The notes under the pieces were generated by a model that was not told where the DNA came from, searched no databases, and saw only the letters and a list, made by a program, of their open reading frames with translations. Shown one piece after another: positions 17,762 through 26,882 of a DNA stretch of 38,984 nt; position 1 is the stretch's first letter, and the number at the start of each line of letters is the position of its first letter. The translations under genes were made by a program, and so were the position numbers. The stretch comes from Acidimicrobiia bacterium (lineage in GTDB: Bacteria > Actinomycetota > Acidimicrobiia > Spongiisociales > ZC4RG35). The stretch covers positions 1 through 38,984 of the forward strand of contig WFOA01000013.1 in the NCBI GenBank assembly GCA_015488325.1, read 5' to 3'.

Positions 17762-18928
17762 ATGGGCACCATGGTCGTCTTCCCTTTCAAGACCGAACGC
17801 CCCGAGGTGGTCCTCCGCAACATCAGGGTCGCCGCCGCCCACGAGGCGGTGAGCGAGGTCCTCTGCGTCGGCTACGAAGAGGAGTCGACCTACCGGGCGA
17901 TCGCCGACGCCAGCCCCGGTATCGCCAAGGCGGCCCGTACCCCGGTGACCCTCCGCCTCCAGGACCGGATCGGCACCCGCCGTCCCGGCAAAGGCGACGG
18001 CATGAACACCGCCCTCCGCCATTTCCTCGACACGCCCCACGACCGCCTCCACTTCTACGACAGCGACATCACCACGTTCGACGGTTCCTGGATCACGAAG
18101 GCGGAGCGCGGCCTCGACCTCGGCTACGACGTCGTCCGCCATTTCTTCCCTCGGGCGGCCACCGACGCCATGATCACCTGGCTGGTGACCCGGACCGGGT
18201 TCGCCATCCTCTTTCCTCGCTCCGAGCTCCCATGGATCGAACAGCCCTTGGGGGGCGAACTGGCGTTGAGTCGGCGGGCCGCCAAGGCCCTCGCTGCCGA
18301 CCATCGGGTCGCCGAACGCAGCGACTGGGGGATCGACACGATGCTCGCCTTCTCGTCGGTGCAGGACCGGATGTCGATCCTCGAGGTCTACGTGCCTCAG
18401 GGCAAGGCCCACAAGCTGTACGGACAGCTCACCGACCTGAAACGGATGCTCGTCGAATGCTTCGCGGCGGTCCGCGACCTGAGGGAGGAAACGTTGGAGC
18501 CGGGCATCGTCCACCACGTCGAATACCCCGACGTGGTCCCGCCGTCCATCGCCGAGAAGGTGGGATACGACGTCGAAGGGACGATACAGCTCCTCCCCGA
18601 GGCCTGGTCCGAACGTCAGATGGAGCTGTTGGAGTATTTCCCCATCCCGATCCGGGATGGGATGGTGGCGGCCCGGCACCGGACCACCTTCTCGTTCCTC
18701 GACGAATGCTCCTGGTACGACGCCTTCGAGGTGCTCCTCCAGCATTTCGACGAGGCCGACGAGGACTGGGCAGACCTGCTGTTCCACCTGTGGACCGTCC
18801 GGGTCCTCGCCTACACCCACGAGGCGGCGCTGCGCGGCTACTCCTACGCCCTGCGCTACCTCCACGGGATGGTGTTCCGGTACCTGTACCGGGCCGCGAC
18901 GGGGAGGGTCCTCCGGCCCGGCGAGTGA
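17762..18928 (+). CDS. mgs: Mannosylglycerate synthase-like glycosyltransferase (GT78, Rhodothermus Mgs type)
   Basis: MGTMVVFPFKTERPEVVLRNIRVAAAHEAVSEVLCVGYEEESTYRAI...RLQDRIGTRRPGKGDGMNTALRHFL...LHFYDSDITTFDGSWITKAE...HFFPRAATDAMITWLVTRTGFAILFPRSELPWIEQPLGGEL...RSDWGIDTM. Confidence 0.88.
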   Translation: MGTMVVFPFKTERPEVVLRNIRVAAAHEAVSEVLCVGYEEESTYRAIADASPGIAKAARTPVTLRLQDRIGTRRPGKGDGMNTALRHFLDTPHDRLHFYDSDITTFDGSWITKAERGLDLGYDVVRHFFPRAATDAMITWLVTRTGFAILFPRSELPWIEQPLGGELALSRRAAKALAADHRVAERSDWGIDTMLAFSSVQDRMSILEVYVPQGKAHKLYGQLTDLKRMLVECFAAVRDLREETLEPGIVHHVEYPDVVPPSIAEKVGYDVEGTIQLLPEAWSERQMELLEYFPIPIRDGMVAARHRTTFSFLDECSWYDAFEVLLQHFDEADEDWADLLFHLWTVRVLAYTHEAALRGYSYALRYLHGMVFRYLYRAATGRVLRPGE

Positions 18929-18938
18929 GGGCGTTCCG

Positions 18939-20618
18939 CTACTCGACCAGGCCTTCGAAGGGATCCTCCGGTCCGGCACCGACGGTGGGACCCACCTCCG
19001 ACGCCCGGGTGGCCCAGGCGGGGAAGGGGAACTCGACGACCATCGGCACGGGCAGCTCCGGTTGGGAGACCAGCATCGTCCCCGGCTTGATGATGGTTGC
19101 CCGCTGGCGTTGCACCGTCGGCAGGAACCCGTACTCTTCCCGGGCCGCCTCCGCCGAGTCGAGCCTGCCCACCACTCGGATCGACGAGTTGGCGATGATC
19201 CTCCGTTCCACCTCGGACGCGGTCTGTTGCGCCCCGATGAGGATCACCCCGAGGCTCCTGCCCCGCTCGGCCACGTCCAGGAGGATCTCCTTGATGGGGC
19301 TGGACCCTTCCCGGGGGGCGTACTTGTTGAGTTCGTCGAGGACCAGCAGCAGCAGCTCCCGGGACTGGCCGGCCCGTTCCTTCTCCTCGAAGGCTCTGCG
19401 TACGGTCACCCCCACCACGAATCGTTTCGCCCGGTCGTTGAGGTTGTGGAGGTCCACCACCGTCACCTGGTGGTCCAAGCCGATGCGGTGCCGTTCGGGG
19501 TGGGGCACGTCGGCCCGGATGAGCCGTTCGACGTGACGAACCGCCCCTTGGAGCCGGCGCACGAAGGCGTTGATCGTCCCCGTCCCGATGGCCGGACCCG
19601 CCCATGAGTAACGGGTCTCGTCGTCCTGGACCTTGCGGGTGATGAGGTCGGCGAGTTCCCGGAAGGTGCGGACCTCGGTGTCTTCGATGCGGACGCCGCC
19701 GTCGCCGATCGGAGCGGCCCGGTGGAGGCGGGCCATGACGTTGTAGACGACCATCGTGTACTGCGCACGGTCGTCTTCGGCGTCGGCGAACAGGAACGGC
19801 AACAGATCGTCACGGCAGAACTCCTCCAAGGTCCAGAAGAAGGAGGTCACCTGGTCGGTCCGGGAGGAGACGTCGGGAGCGGCGGAGGCGGCTCCGATCC
19901 GAGGTGGCGCCCAGATCCCCACCGACCGGAAGGGTTCGGCAGGCAACCCGAGGAGCCGGTACCGGTCCCGCTGGGTGTCGTCGAGGGCCAGGTTGGGCCG
20001 GTCGAGGTGGAGGAGGTCTTCGCCTTTGACGTTGAAGATGAGGGCTTTCGTGTTCACCGCCGAGGCCCCCAACACTCCCGAGGTGAACAGGCCGTGGAGG
20101 AGGAACGTGGCGTAGGTGGTCTTCGTCGCCACCCCGGAGATCCCCGAGATGTTGACGTGGGCGCCGCGGCGGCCGTCGATGAACTCCAAGTTGACGTAGA
20201 GGGGCTCTCCCGCCCGTGACAGCCCGACGGGCAGCCGGTCGGTCATCCGGTCGAAGAAGAGGGCCTGGTCCCGTTCGACGCCGTGAGCCCGTCTCACCTC
20301 TGCACCGGGCCGGGGCGGCACGAAGGTCTCCGGCTCGAACCGGGTGGCGGTCACCTGGGCGGCCTCGGAGACTTCGGCGGGGAGGAGCCCGTCGGAGATG
20401 AGGAAGACGTCGGAGTCGAACCGTGCCCCTTCGTGGCGGGCCCGCACCTGGGAGACCATCCCGTAGATCTTCACGGTCTCGCCGCCGGGGAGTTCCCGTT
20501 CGCAGGCGACGACGTCGTCGAGCTGGAGGTAGCAGCCGTCCGGCACCCCCACCCAGAATTCGAGGGGGGTGGCGTCCTCGGTGCCGATCACCCGGCCGAC
20601 GACGTCGGGGTTGGACAT
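18939..20618 (-). CDS. HerA-like ATPase (HAS-barrel + DUF87/FtsK-like)
   Basis: N-terminal HAS-barrel-like MSNPDVVGRVIGTEDATPLEFWVGV; ISGISGVATKTTYATFLL in the Walker A position; LLLLVLDELNKYAP Walker B; RSLGVILIGAQQTASEV sensor region. Confidence 0.85.
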   Translation of the reverse strand: MSNPDVVGRVIGTEDATPLEFWVGVPDGCYLQLDDVVACERELPGGETVKIYGMVSQVRARHEGARFDSDVFLISDGLLPAEVSEAAQVTATRFEPETFVPPRPGAEVRRAHGVERDQALFFDRMTDRLPVGLSRAGEPLYVNLEFIDGRRGAHVNISGISGVATKTTYATFLLHGLFTSGVLGASAVNTKALIFNVKGEDLLHLDRPNLALDDTQRDRYRLLGLPAEPFRSVGIWAPPRIGAASAAPDVSSRTDQVTSFFWTLEEFCRDDLLPFLFADAEDDRAQYTMVVYNVMARLHRAAPIGDGGVRIEDTEVRTFRELADLITRKVQDDETRYSWAGPAIGTGTINAFVRRLQGAVRHVERLIRADVPHPERHRIGLDHQVTVVDLHNLNDRAKRFVVGVTVRRAFEEKERAGQSRELLLLVLDELNKYAPREGSSPIKEILLDVAERGRSLGVILIGAQQTASEVERRIIANSSIRVVGRLDSAEAAREEYGFLPTVQRQRATIIKPGTMLVSQPELPVPMVVEFPFPAWATRASEVGPTVGAGPEDPFEGLVE

Positions 20619-20692
20619 GGCGGCGAGGGTATCAGGAGGATGAGACAGGTCGTGGGGGGTCGCGCGAAGATGAGGGCGAGGAGGAGAGAACG

Positions 20693-21670
20693 ATGGATTT
20701 TCGACCGCAGACCTGGATCCCTCCGAAGAGCCCCGGGCTCCAGGGGGTGTACGCCCCGAACGACCGGCTCGCCGCCGCCGAGCTGTGGGGGGTGGACGGC
20801 AAGGGCCCCGAGGACGTGGTGGTGGGTCCCGACGACTGGGCGGTGACCGGGCTGGAGGACGGGCGGATGATGCGCCTCTCCCCCGACGGGATGAGCGCCG
20901 AGACCTTCGCCGAGACCGGAGGCAGACCCCTGGGGGTGGAGCTCTACGGTGCCGACTTCCTCGTGTGTGACGCCGATCGGGGCCTGTTGGTGGTGACCCC
21001 GGCCGGCGAGGTGGTGACCCTCTGCGACGCCGACGGCGACGTCCGTTTCGCCATCACCAACAACGCAGCGGTCGGTGCCGACGAGACGGTCTACTTCTCG
21101 GTGTCGAGCCTCCGCTGGTCCCTCGCCACCTACAAGCTGGACCTGTTGGAGCAGTCGGCGACGGGGCGGCTGTACCGCCGCAACCCCGACGGAACCCTCG
21201 ACTTGCTGGCAGACGGACTCTGTTTCGCAAACGGCGTCGCGCTGGCCCCCGACGAGTCCTTCGTCCTCGTCGCCGAGACGGGCCGCTACCGGATCCAGCG
21301 GGTGTGGCTCACCGGCGAACGGGCGGGGACCGTCGACGTGTGGCTGGAGAACCTGCCCGGCTTCCCCGACAACCTGACCTGCGACGGGGAGATCATCTGG
21401 TGCGCCTTTCCCCGTCCCCGGGACCCGGTCCTCGACGCCACCTATCCCCGCCCCTGGGCCCGCAAGCTGATCGCCCGTCTCCCCGATTCGCTGCAACCCA
21501 AACCCTCCCGGCACGGTTTCGTCGTCGGCTACGACCTGGAGGGGAGGGTGGTCCACAACCTCCAGGACACCACCGGCAGGGTGGCGGTCACCACCTCGGC
21601 CCGTCGCCACGGCGACCGTCTCTACGTGGGAAGCCTCTCGGCGCCCCACGTCGCCGTCTTGACACTGTGA
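20693..21670 (+). CDS. SMP-30/gluconolactonase/strictosidine synthase-like beta-propeller
   Basis: GPEDVVVGPDDWAVTGLEDGRMMRLS...FANGVALAPDESFVLVAETGRYRIQRVWL...LPGFPDNLTCDGEIIWCAFP. Confidence 0.85.
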   Translation: MDFRPQTWIPPKSPGLQGVYAPNDRLAAAELWGVDGKGPEDVVVGPDDWAVTGLEDGRMMRLSPDGMSAETFAETGGRPLGVELYGADFLVCDADRGLLVVTPAGEVVTLCDADGDVRFAITNNAAVGADETVYFSVSSLRWSLATYKLDLLEQSATGRLYRRNPDGTLDLLADGLCFANGVALAPDESFVLVAETGRYRIQRVWLTGERAGTVDVWLENLPGFPDNLTCDGEIIWCAFPRPRDPVLDATYPRPWARKLIARLPDSLQPKPSRHGFVVGYDLEGRVVHNLQDTTGRVAVTTSARRHGDRLYVGSLSAPHVAVLTL

Positions 21671-21673
21671 CGC

Positions 21674-22507
21674 TCAGCCGGCGGCGATGAGCGCCACCGC
21701 CGCCAGGGCGGCCACCAGCCCGAACACCTGGCGTCGACGGAGTCGCTCGGCGAGGACGAACCGGGCCAGGGCCACCGTCGCCGCCGGGTACAGCGACGAC
21801 ACCGCGGCGGTGAGCGACAACAGCCCCAACCGGGAGGCGAAGAGGAAGGCGATGTTGGCTGCCATGTCCCCGACCCCGGCGGCGGCCACCACCGCCCGGG
21901 AGGAGCGGGGCGGGGCGGCGTCGCCGGCCACGAACGCGAGGAACGCCACCACCGTGATCGACATCGCCCGGGCACCGACGAGGGGCCACAGTCCGCTGGC
22001 GGCGCCGCTGCGGGAGATGAACACGAAGAACAGCCCGAATCCGACCCCGGCCACCAGACCTTCGACGACACCCGACGGTCCCGGACCGGACACCTCGTCT
22101 CCGCCGACGATCAGCCACAGGGCGGGGATCCCCACCGCCACCCCGGCGAGGGCGACCGGTGACGGGCGTTCCCCCAGACCGAACCCGACCGCCACCGGGA
22201 CGAGCGCCCCTGCCACCGCCGACAGCGGCGCCACCACCGACATGCGACCGACCGCCAGGCCCCGGTAGAGGGCGAGGAGACCGACGGCGCCCAAACCTCC
22301 CGCCGTCGCCCCCCATCCGAGGTCGGCGAGGACGAAGTCGCCGCCGACCAACGGCGCGGCCACCGAGACGATCACCAGCCCGACGGACTGGGACCAGAAC
22401 ACGACTTTCGTGACCGGCACCGTCTTCGAGGCGAGGCCGCCGGCGAAGTCGGACGCCCCCCAGGAGAGGGCGGAGATCCCGGCGAGGACGACGGCGAGCC
22501 CCGACAC
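21674..22507 (-). CDS. EamA/DMT family transporter
   Basis: MSGLAVVLAGISALSWGASDFAGGLASKTVPVTKVVFWSQ; ~10 hydrophobic helices. Confidence 0.85.
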   Translation of the reverse strand: MSGLAVVLAGISALSWGASDFAGGLASKTVPVTKVVFWSQSVGLVIVSVAAPLVGGDFVLADLGWGATAGGLGAVGLLALYRGLAVGRMSVVAPLSAVAGALVPVAVGFGLGERPSPVALAGVAVGIPALWLIVGGDEVSGPGPSGVVEGLVAGVGFGLFFVFISRSGAASGLWPLVGARAMSITVVAFLAFVAGDAAPPRSSRAVVAAAGVGDMAANIAFLFASRLGLLSLTAAVSSLYPAATVALARFVLAERLRRRQVFGLVAALAAVALIAAG

Positions 22508-22510
22508 GGC

Positions 22511-23761
22511 TCAGCGGAGCGGGTCGAGGCGGTACAGGGCGTCGGTGGTGAGGACGTAGACCTCCCCGGCACCGTCGATCCCGAAGGACGTGACACCGTC
22601 GAGGCGACCCACGAGGTCGGTCCAGTCGGCCACCTCCGGCGGTGACGTCCCCTCCCAGCGGAAGGACCGGAGATACCCGGCGCAGTAGTCCGAGAACAGG
22701 TACTGGCCGCGCAGCTCGGGGATGGCCTCGCCCCGATAGACGACTCCGCCGGTGATCGCGCACGTGCCCGGTTCGCTCAACGGGACTTCGAGCACCGGGA
22801 GGGTGATGCCTTCCGGGTCGCACCCCGACGGTGGGGAGAAGCAGTGGAGACCTTCGGTGATCGGCCAGCCGAAGTTGGCGCCGCCGTCTTCGAGGGAGAC
22901 CACGTCGATCTCTTCGTAGGCGTCCTGGCCGACGTCGGCGATGTACACGAACCCGCCCGGTTCGTCGATCCAGAACCGCCACGGGTTGCGCAACCCCCAG
23001 GCCCACACCTCGGGGGCGCCGTCGACGCCGTCGGCGAACGGGTTGTCCGCAGGGATGCGGTATGGGTCGCCATCGGGGTCGATCCGGAGGATCGTGCCGA
23101 GGAGGGTGTCGGGCCGTTGCCCGTGCCCGAACTGGTCACCTGCCCCGCCCCCGTCCCCGAGACCCAGCCAGAGGAGACCGTCGGACGTCACCTGCACCAT
23201 CCCACCGTTGTGGTTCCCGGCCGGCTGGTCGATCCGGAGGAGGACCCGTTCCGATGCCGGGTCGACACGGTAGGGATCGACGAAGCGGAACTCGGAGAGG
23301 ACCGTGTCGCCGTCGGTGGCCGAGTAGTGGAGGAAGAGCCGTCCGGGGTCGCCCGGGTCGAGGGCCAGGCCCAACAGGCCCTGTTCCCCCCGGTTTCGGA
23401 CCTGGTCGCCGATGTCGAGGACCGGTTGGACCTCTCCGTCGTCCAGGACCCACACCTGCCCGTCCTTCGTGGCGAGGTAGGCCACCGGAGCTCCGGGGAG
23501 GGCGGTGAGGAAGACGGGGAAGGGGAGGCCGGCGGCGATCTCGGTGTAGCCGAAGCCGGTCGGTGCCGGAGCAGCCGTGACCGGAGGGCTGGTCGTGACG
23601 GTCGTGGAAGGGGCGAGTGTCCCCGAGGTGGGCGGCGGCGCCTGCTCTCCGGTCGGTGGCACACCAGTGGTGCCCACCGGCTCCTGGGCGGTGACGCAGG
23701 CGGCGGCCGCGAGGGCCGTCGCCGCCGCCATCGCCCACATCGTCGGTCGTCGAAGATTCAC
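22511..23761 (-). CDS. Secreted PQQ-dependent sugar (glucose/sorbosone) dehydrogenase-like, lipoprotein-like N-terminus
   Basis: ALAAAACVTAQ lipobox-like start, Pro/Thr-rich linker, then FPVFLTALPG...RGEQGLLGLALDPG...AGNHNGGMVQ...LWLGLGDGGG...GLRNPWRFWID...DVGQDAYEEIDV. Confidence 0.9.
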   Translation of the reverse strand: MNLRRPTMWAMAAATALAAAACVTAQEPVGTTGVPPTGEQAPPPTSGTLAPSTTVTTSPPVTAAPAPTGFGYTEIAAGLPFPVFLTALPGAPVAYLATKDGQVWVLDDGEVQPVLDIGDQVRNRGEQGLLGLALDPGDPGRLFLHYSATDGDTVLSEFRFVDPYRVDPASERVLLRIDQPAGNHNGGMVQVTSDGLLWLGLGDGGGAGDQFGHGQRPDTLLGTILRIDPDGDPYRIPADNPFADGVDGAPEVWAWGLRNPWRFWIDEPGGFVYIADVGQDAYEEIDVVSLEDGGANFGWPITEGLHCFSPPSGCDPEGITLPVLEVPLSEPGTCAITGGVVYRGEAIPELRGQYLFSDYCAGYLRSFRWEGTSPPEVADWTDLVGRLDGVTSFGIDGAGEVYVLTTDALYRLDPLR

Positions 23762-23826
23762 GAGGTGTCACGCTACCGCCGTCGGAGGATTCGATCAGCT
23801 ACGGTGCCCGGGCGGAGGTGGAGACG

Positions 23827-25146
23827 ATGAAGAACGACCGGCGAACGATTTTCGGGTGGGCGATGTACGACTGGGCCAACTCGGCCTATTCGACGGTGAT
23901 CGCCGGGGCGATCCTCCCCGCCTACTTCGCCAGCGAGGTCGTGCCGGACGAAGGGTTCTGGGGGCAGTCGGGCCAGACGATCTGGGGGTTCGTCACCGGG
24001 TTCGCCGCCTTCGCCCTCTTCCTCTTCATGCCGGTGCTCGGAGCCATGGCCGACTACTCGGCCTCGAAACGCCGCTTCCTCCAGGTCTTCGCCTACGGCG
24101 GAGCCCTCTTCACGACGGTGCTGTTCTTCGCCACCACCGGCAACGTGGTCTTCACCCTCGCCTTCTTCATGCTCGCCCAGTTCGGGTTCGTCGGCGCCAA
24201 CGTCTTCTACGACGGTTTCCTCCCCGACATCTCCACCGACGACACCATCGACCAGGTCAGCTCGAAGGGGTTCGCCTTCGGCTACATCGGAGGCGGCCTC
24301 TACCTGCTGTTCGCCCTCGCCCTCATCCAGCTCTCCTCCGACGGCGCCCTCGCCGCCCGTATCGCCATCGGAGGTACGGGGCTGTGGTGGGCCGGGTTCA
24401 GCCTCTTCGCCTTCAGCCGGCTTCGGGAGACCGGCACGGCCACACCCCTCCCCGAGCGCTTCCGGGACACCTTCCGTCCCCTCGCCTACGCAAAGATCGG
24501 TTTCGGTCGGACCGTGGCGACCGGGGCGAAACTGCTCGGCTTCAAACAGCTCCTGCTGTTCGTCGTCGCCTACATGCTCTACAACGACGGGGTGCAGACC
24601 ACCATCAACATGTCGGCGGTCTACGCCTCCGACACCCTTCGGCTCGACACTTCGGTGATCGCCCTCACCTTCCTCGTCGTCCAGTTCGTCGCCTTCGCCG
24701 GTGCCCTCGGTTTCGGGTGGCTGGCGGCCCGACTCGACGTCAAACGGGCGATCCAGATCAACCTGGTGGTGTGGATCGTCGTCGCCACGGTGGCGTTCTT
24801 CCTGCCCGTCGGCCAGGCCGTGCCCTTCATCGCCACCGGCGCGGTGATCGGGATCGTCCTCGGTGGGGTGCAGGCCTTGAGCCGCAGCCTCTACGGGTCG
24901 ATGATCCCCGAGGAGGCCTCCGCCGAGTTCTACGGGTTCTTCTCGGTGTTCTCCAAGTTCTCGGCGATCTGGGGGCCGATCATCTTCGGGTTCGTCTCGG
25001 CGGCGACCGGTTCGGGACGCAACGCCATCCTCTCCATCGTCGCGTTCTTCGCCCTCGGTCTGGCGCTCTTCTCCGCCGTCGACGTCGACGAAGCCCGACG
25101 CTCCCGGGAGCGGTGGTCCTTCGCCCCTGACCCGACCGAGGTGTGA
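23827..25146 (+). CDS. MFS transporter, UMF1/Atg22 family (paralog 1)
   Basis: MKNDRRTIFGWAMYDWANSAYSTVI...FYDGFLPDISTDDTIDQVSSKGFAFGYIGGGLYLL...QALSRSLYGSMIPEEASAEFYGFFSVFSKFSAIWGP. Confidence 0.9.
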   Translation: MKNDRRTIFGWAMYDWANSAYSTVIAGAILPAYFASEVVPDEGFWGQSGQTIWGFVTGFAAFALFLFMPVLGAMADYSASKRRFLQVFAYGGALFTTVLFFATTGNVVFTLAFFMLAQFGFVGANVFYDGFLPDISTDDTIDQVSSKGFAFGYIGGGLYLLFALALIQLSSDGALAARIAIGGTGLWWAGFSLFAFSRLRETGTATPLPERFRDTFRPLAYAKIGFGRTVATGAKLLGFKQLLLFVVAYMLYNDGVQTTINMSAVYASDTLRLDTSVIALTFLVVQFVAFAGALGFGWLAARLDVKRAIQINLVVWIVVATVAFFLPVGQAVPFIATGAVIGIVLGGVQALSRSLYGSMIPEEASAEFYGFFSVFSKFSAIWGPIIFGFVSAATGSGRNAILSIVAFFALGLALFSAVDVDEARRSRERWSFAPDPTEV

Positions 25147-25164
25147 ACCGATAACCTGTCACCC

Positions 25165-25488
25165 ATGAACGAACAACCAGAGAAGGAACCCCGGCCGCCG
25201 GCGACCGAGCCCGGCGGGGTCCCCTGGGGCCTGGGGACGGCGCTGATCCTGGCGGTGGCCATCATCGTGTTCGCCGTCCAGAACACCCAGGTGGTCGAGC
25301 TCCGGTTCCTCGTGTGGCAGACCACCGCGCCCCTCGTCGTGATCATCGCCGTGGCCGTCGTGGCGTCGATCGTGTTCGACGAGGTCCTCGGCTGGGCCCT
25401 CCGCCGCCGCCGGCGGCGACGACTGGCCGAGAAGGAGGAGCTGCGGCGGCTGCGTGAGCTCCGCAAGGAACAGGACGAAGGGTCATGA
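25165..25488 (+). CDS. LapA (DUF1049) domain membrane protein
   Basis: Two TM helices; AIIVFAVQNTQVVELRFLVWQTTAPLVVII pattern; basic C-terminus. Confidence 0.8.
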   Translation: MNEQPEKEPRPPATEPGGVPWGLGTALILAVAIIVFAVQNTQVVELRFLVWQTTAPLVVIIAVAVVASIVFDEVLGWALRRRRRRRLAEKEELRRLRELRKEQDEGS

Positions 25489-26843
25489 GGGAGCGTCTCG
25501 TCGTCATCGGCGGGGACGCAGCCGGGATGTCGGCCGCCAGCCAGGCCCGACGACGCAGGCCGCCGGAGCGGTTGGAGATCGTGGCCTACGAACGGTCCAG
25601 GTACGTCAGCTACGCGGCGTGCGGCGAGCCCTACCACGTGGCCGGCTACATCGACCCCCTCGATCGTCTGGTCGCCCGGACACCCGAGGAGTTCGCGGCG
25701 GCGGGGATCCAGGTCCACACCCGACACGAGGTGGTCGCCATCGACCTCGCCGCCCGCACCGTCGACGTGGTAGACCTCGACGGCGGCCGGACGTTCACCA
25801 CCGGTTTCGACCAGCTCCTCGTCGCCACCGGGGCGAAGGCGATCCGTCCCCCCATCGAAGGGTTGGACCTTCCCGGCGTGCACGAGCTCCGCACCCTCGA
25901 CGACGCTCGTGTTCTGCGAGCGGTCGCCGACCGCGGCAAGGGTTCGGCGGTGATCGTGGGCGGCGGATACATCGGTCTCGAAGTGGCGGAGGCGTTCTGC
26001 GTCCAAGGCTGGGACGTGTCGGTGCTGGAGGCGGCGAACTCGCTGCTTCCCCGCACCTTCGACCCCGATGTCGGGGACGAGGTCGCCAAAGCCATGGAGA
26101 ACATGGGGATCCGTGTCGAGACCGGTGATCCGGTCGTACGGCTGGTCGGCTCGGAGCGGGTGGTCGCCGTGGAGACCGAACACGACAAGTACGAAGCAGA
26201 CGTCGTCGTCCTCGGCCTCGGCACCCGACCGGAGGTCGCCCTCGCCGCCCCGGCGGGCATCCCCCTCGGCGAGACGGGGGCGATCGCGGTGGACGACCAC
26301 CAGCGGACCGAGATCGACGGAGTGTGGGCGGCGGGCGACTGCGCCGAGACCCGCCACGTCGTCACCGGACGTCCCGTCAACCTCCACCTGGGAACGGTCG
26401 CCAACAAGACCGGACGGGTCGCCGGCATCAACCTGAGCGGCGGTGACGTCGCCTTCCCCGGTGTGCTGGGCACCGCCATCACGAAGGTATGCGACCTGGA
26501 GATCGCCCGCACCGGCCTGCGCGAGTCTGACGCCCACGACGCCGGGTTCGACGCCGTCTCGGCCACCGTGTCGGGCACCACCACCGCCCATTACTGGCCG
26601 GAGGCGTCGAAGGTGACGGTGCGGGCGGTGGCCGAACGGGGTACGGGGAGGTTGCTCGGCGCCCAGATCGTCGGCGGGCCGGGCGCCGGCAAGCGTATCG
26701 ACGTCTTCGCCGCCGCCCTCTGGTCCCAGATGACCGCCGACGACCTCTCCTGGTTGGATCTGGCCTACGCCCCGCCCTTTTCCGGGGTGTGGGACATCAT
26801 CCACATCGCCGCCAGGAAAGCCGCCCAGGCCGCCCGGGGCTGA
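25485..26843 (+). CDS. FAD-dependent pyridine nucleotide-disulfide oxidoreductase (CoA-disulfide reductase / NADH oxidase family)
   Basis: RLVVIGGDAAGMSAASQARR, SYAACGEPY active-site Cys region, VIVGGGYIGLEVAEAF, GVWAAGDCAETRH. Confidence 0.9.
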   Translation: MRERLVVIGGDAAGMSAASQARRRRPPERLEIVAYERSRYVSYAACGEPYHVAGYIDPLDRLVARTPEEFAAAGIQVHTRHEVVAIDLAARTVDVVDLDGGRTFTTGFDQLLVATGAKAIRPPIEGLDLPGVHELRTLDDARVLRAVADRGKGSAVIVGGGYIGLEVAEAFCVQGWDVSVLEAANSLLPRTFDPDVGDEVAKAMENMGIRVETGDPVVRLVGSERVVAVETEHDKYEADVVVLGLGTRPEVALAAPAGIPLGETGAIAVDDHQRTEIDGVWAAGDCAETRHVVTGRPVNLHLGTVANKTGRVAGINLSGGDVAFPGVLGTAITKVCDLEIARTGLRESDAHDAGFDAVSATVSGTTTAHYWPEASKVTVRAVAERGTGRLLGAQIVGGPGAGKRIDVFAAALWSQMTADDLSWLDLAYAPPFSGVWDIIHIAARKAAQAARG

Positions 26844-26882
26844 CCGCCCGTTCGTGTCACACCCTCCACCTACGGTGACGTC

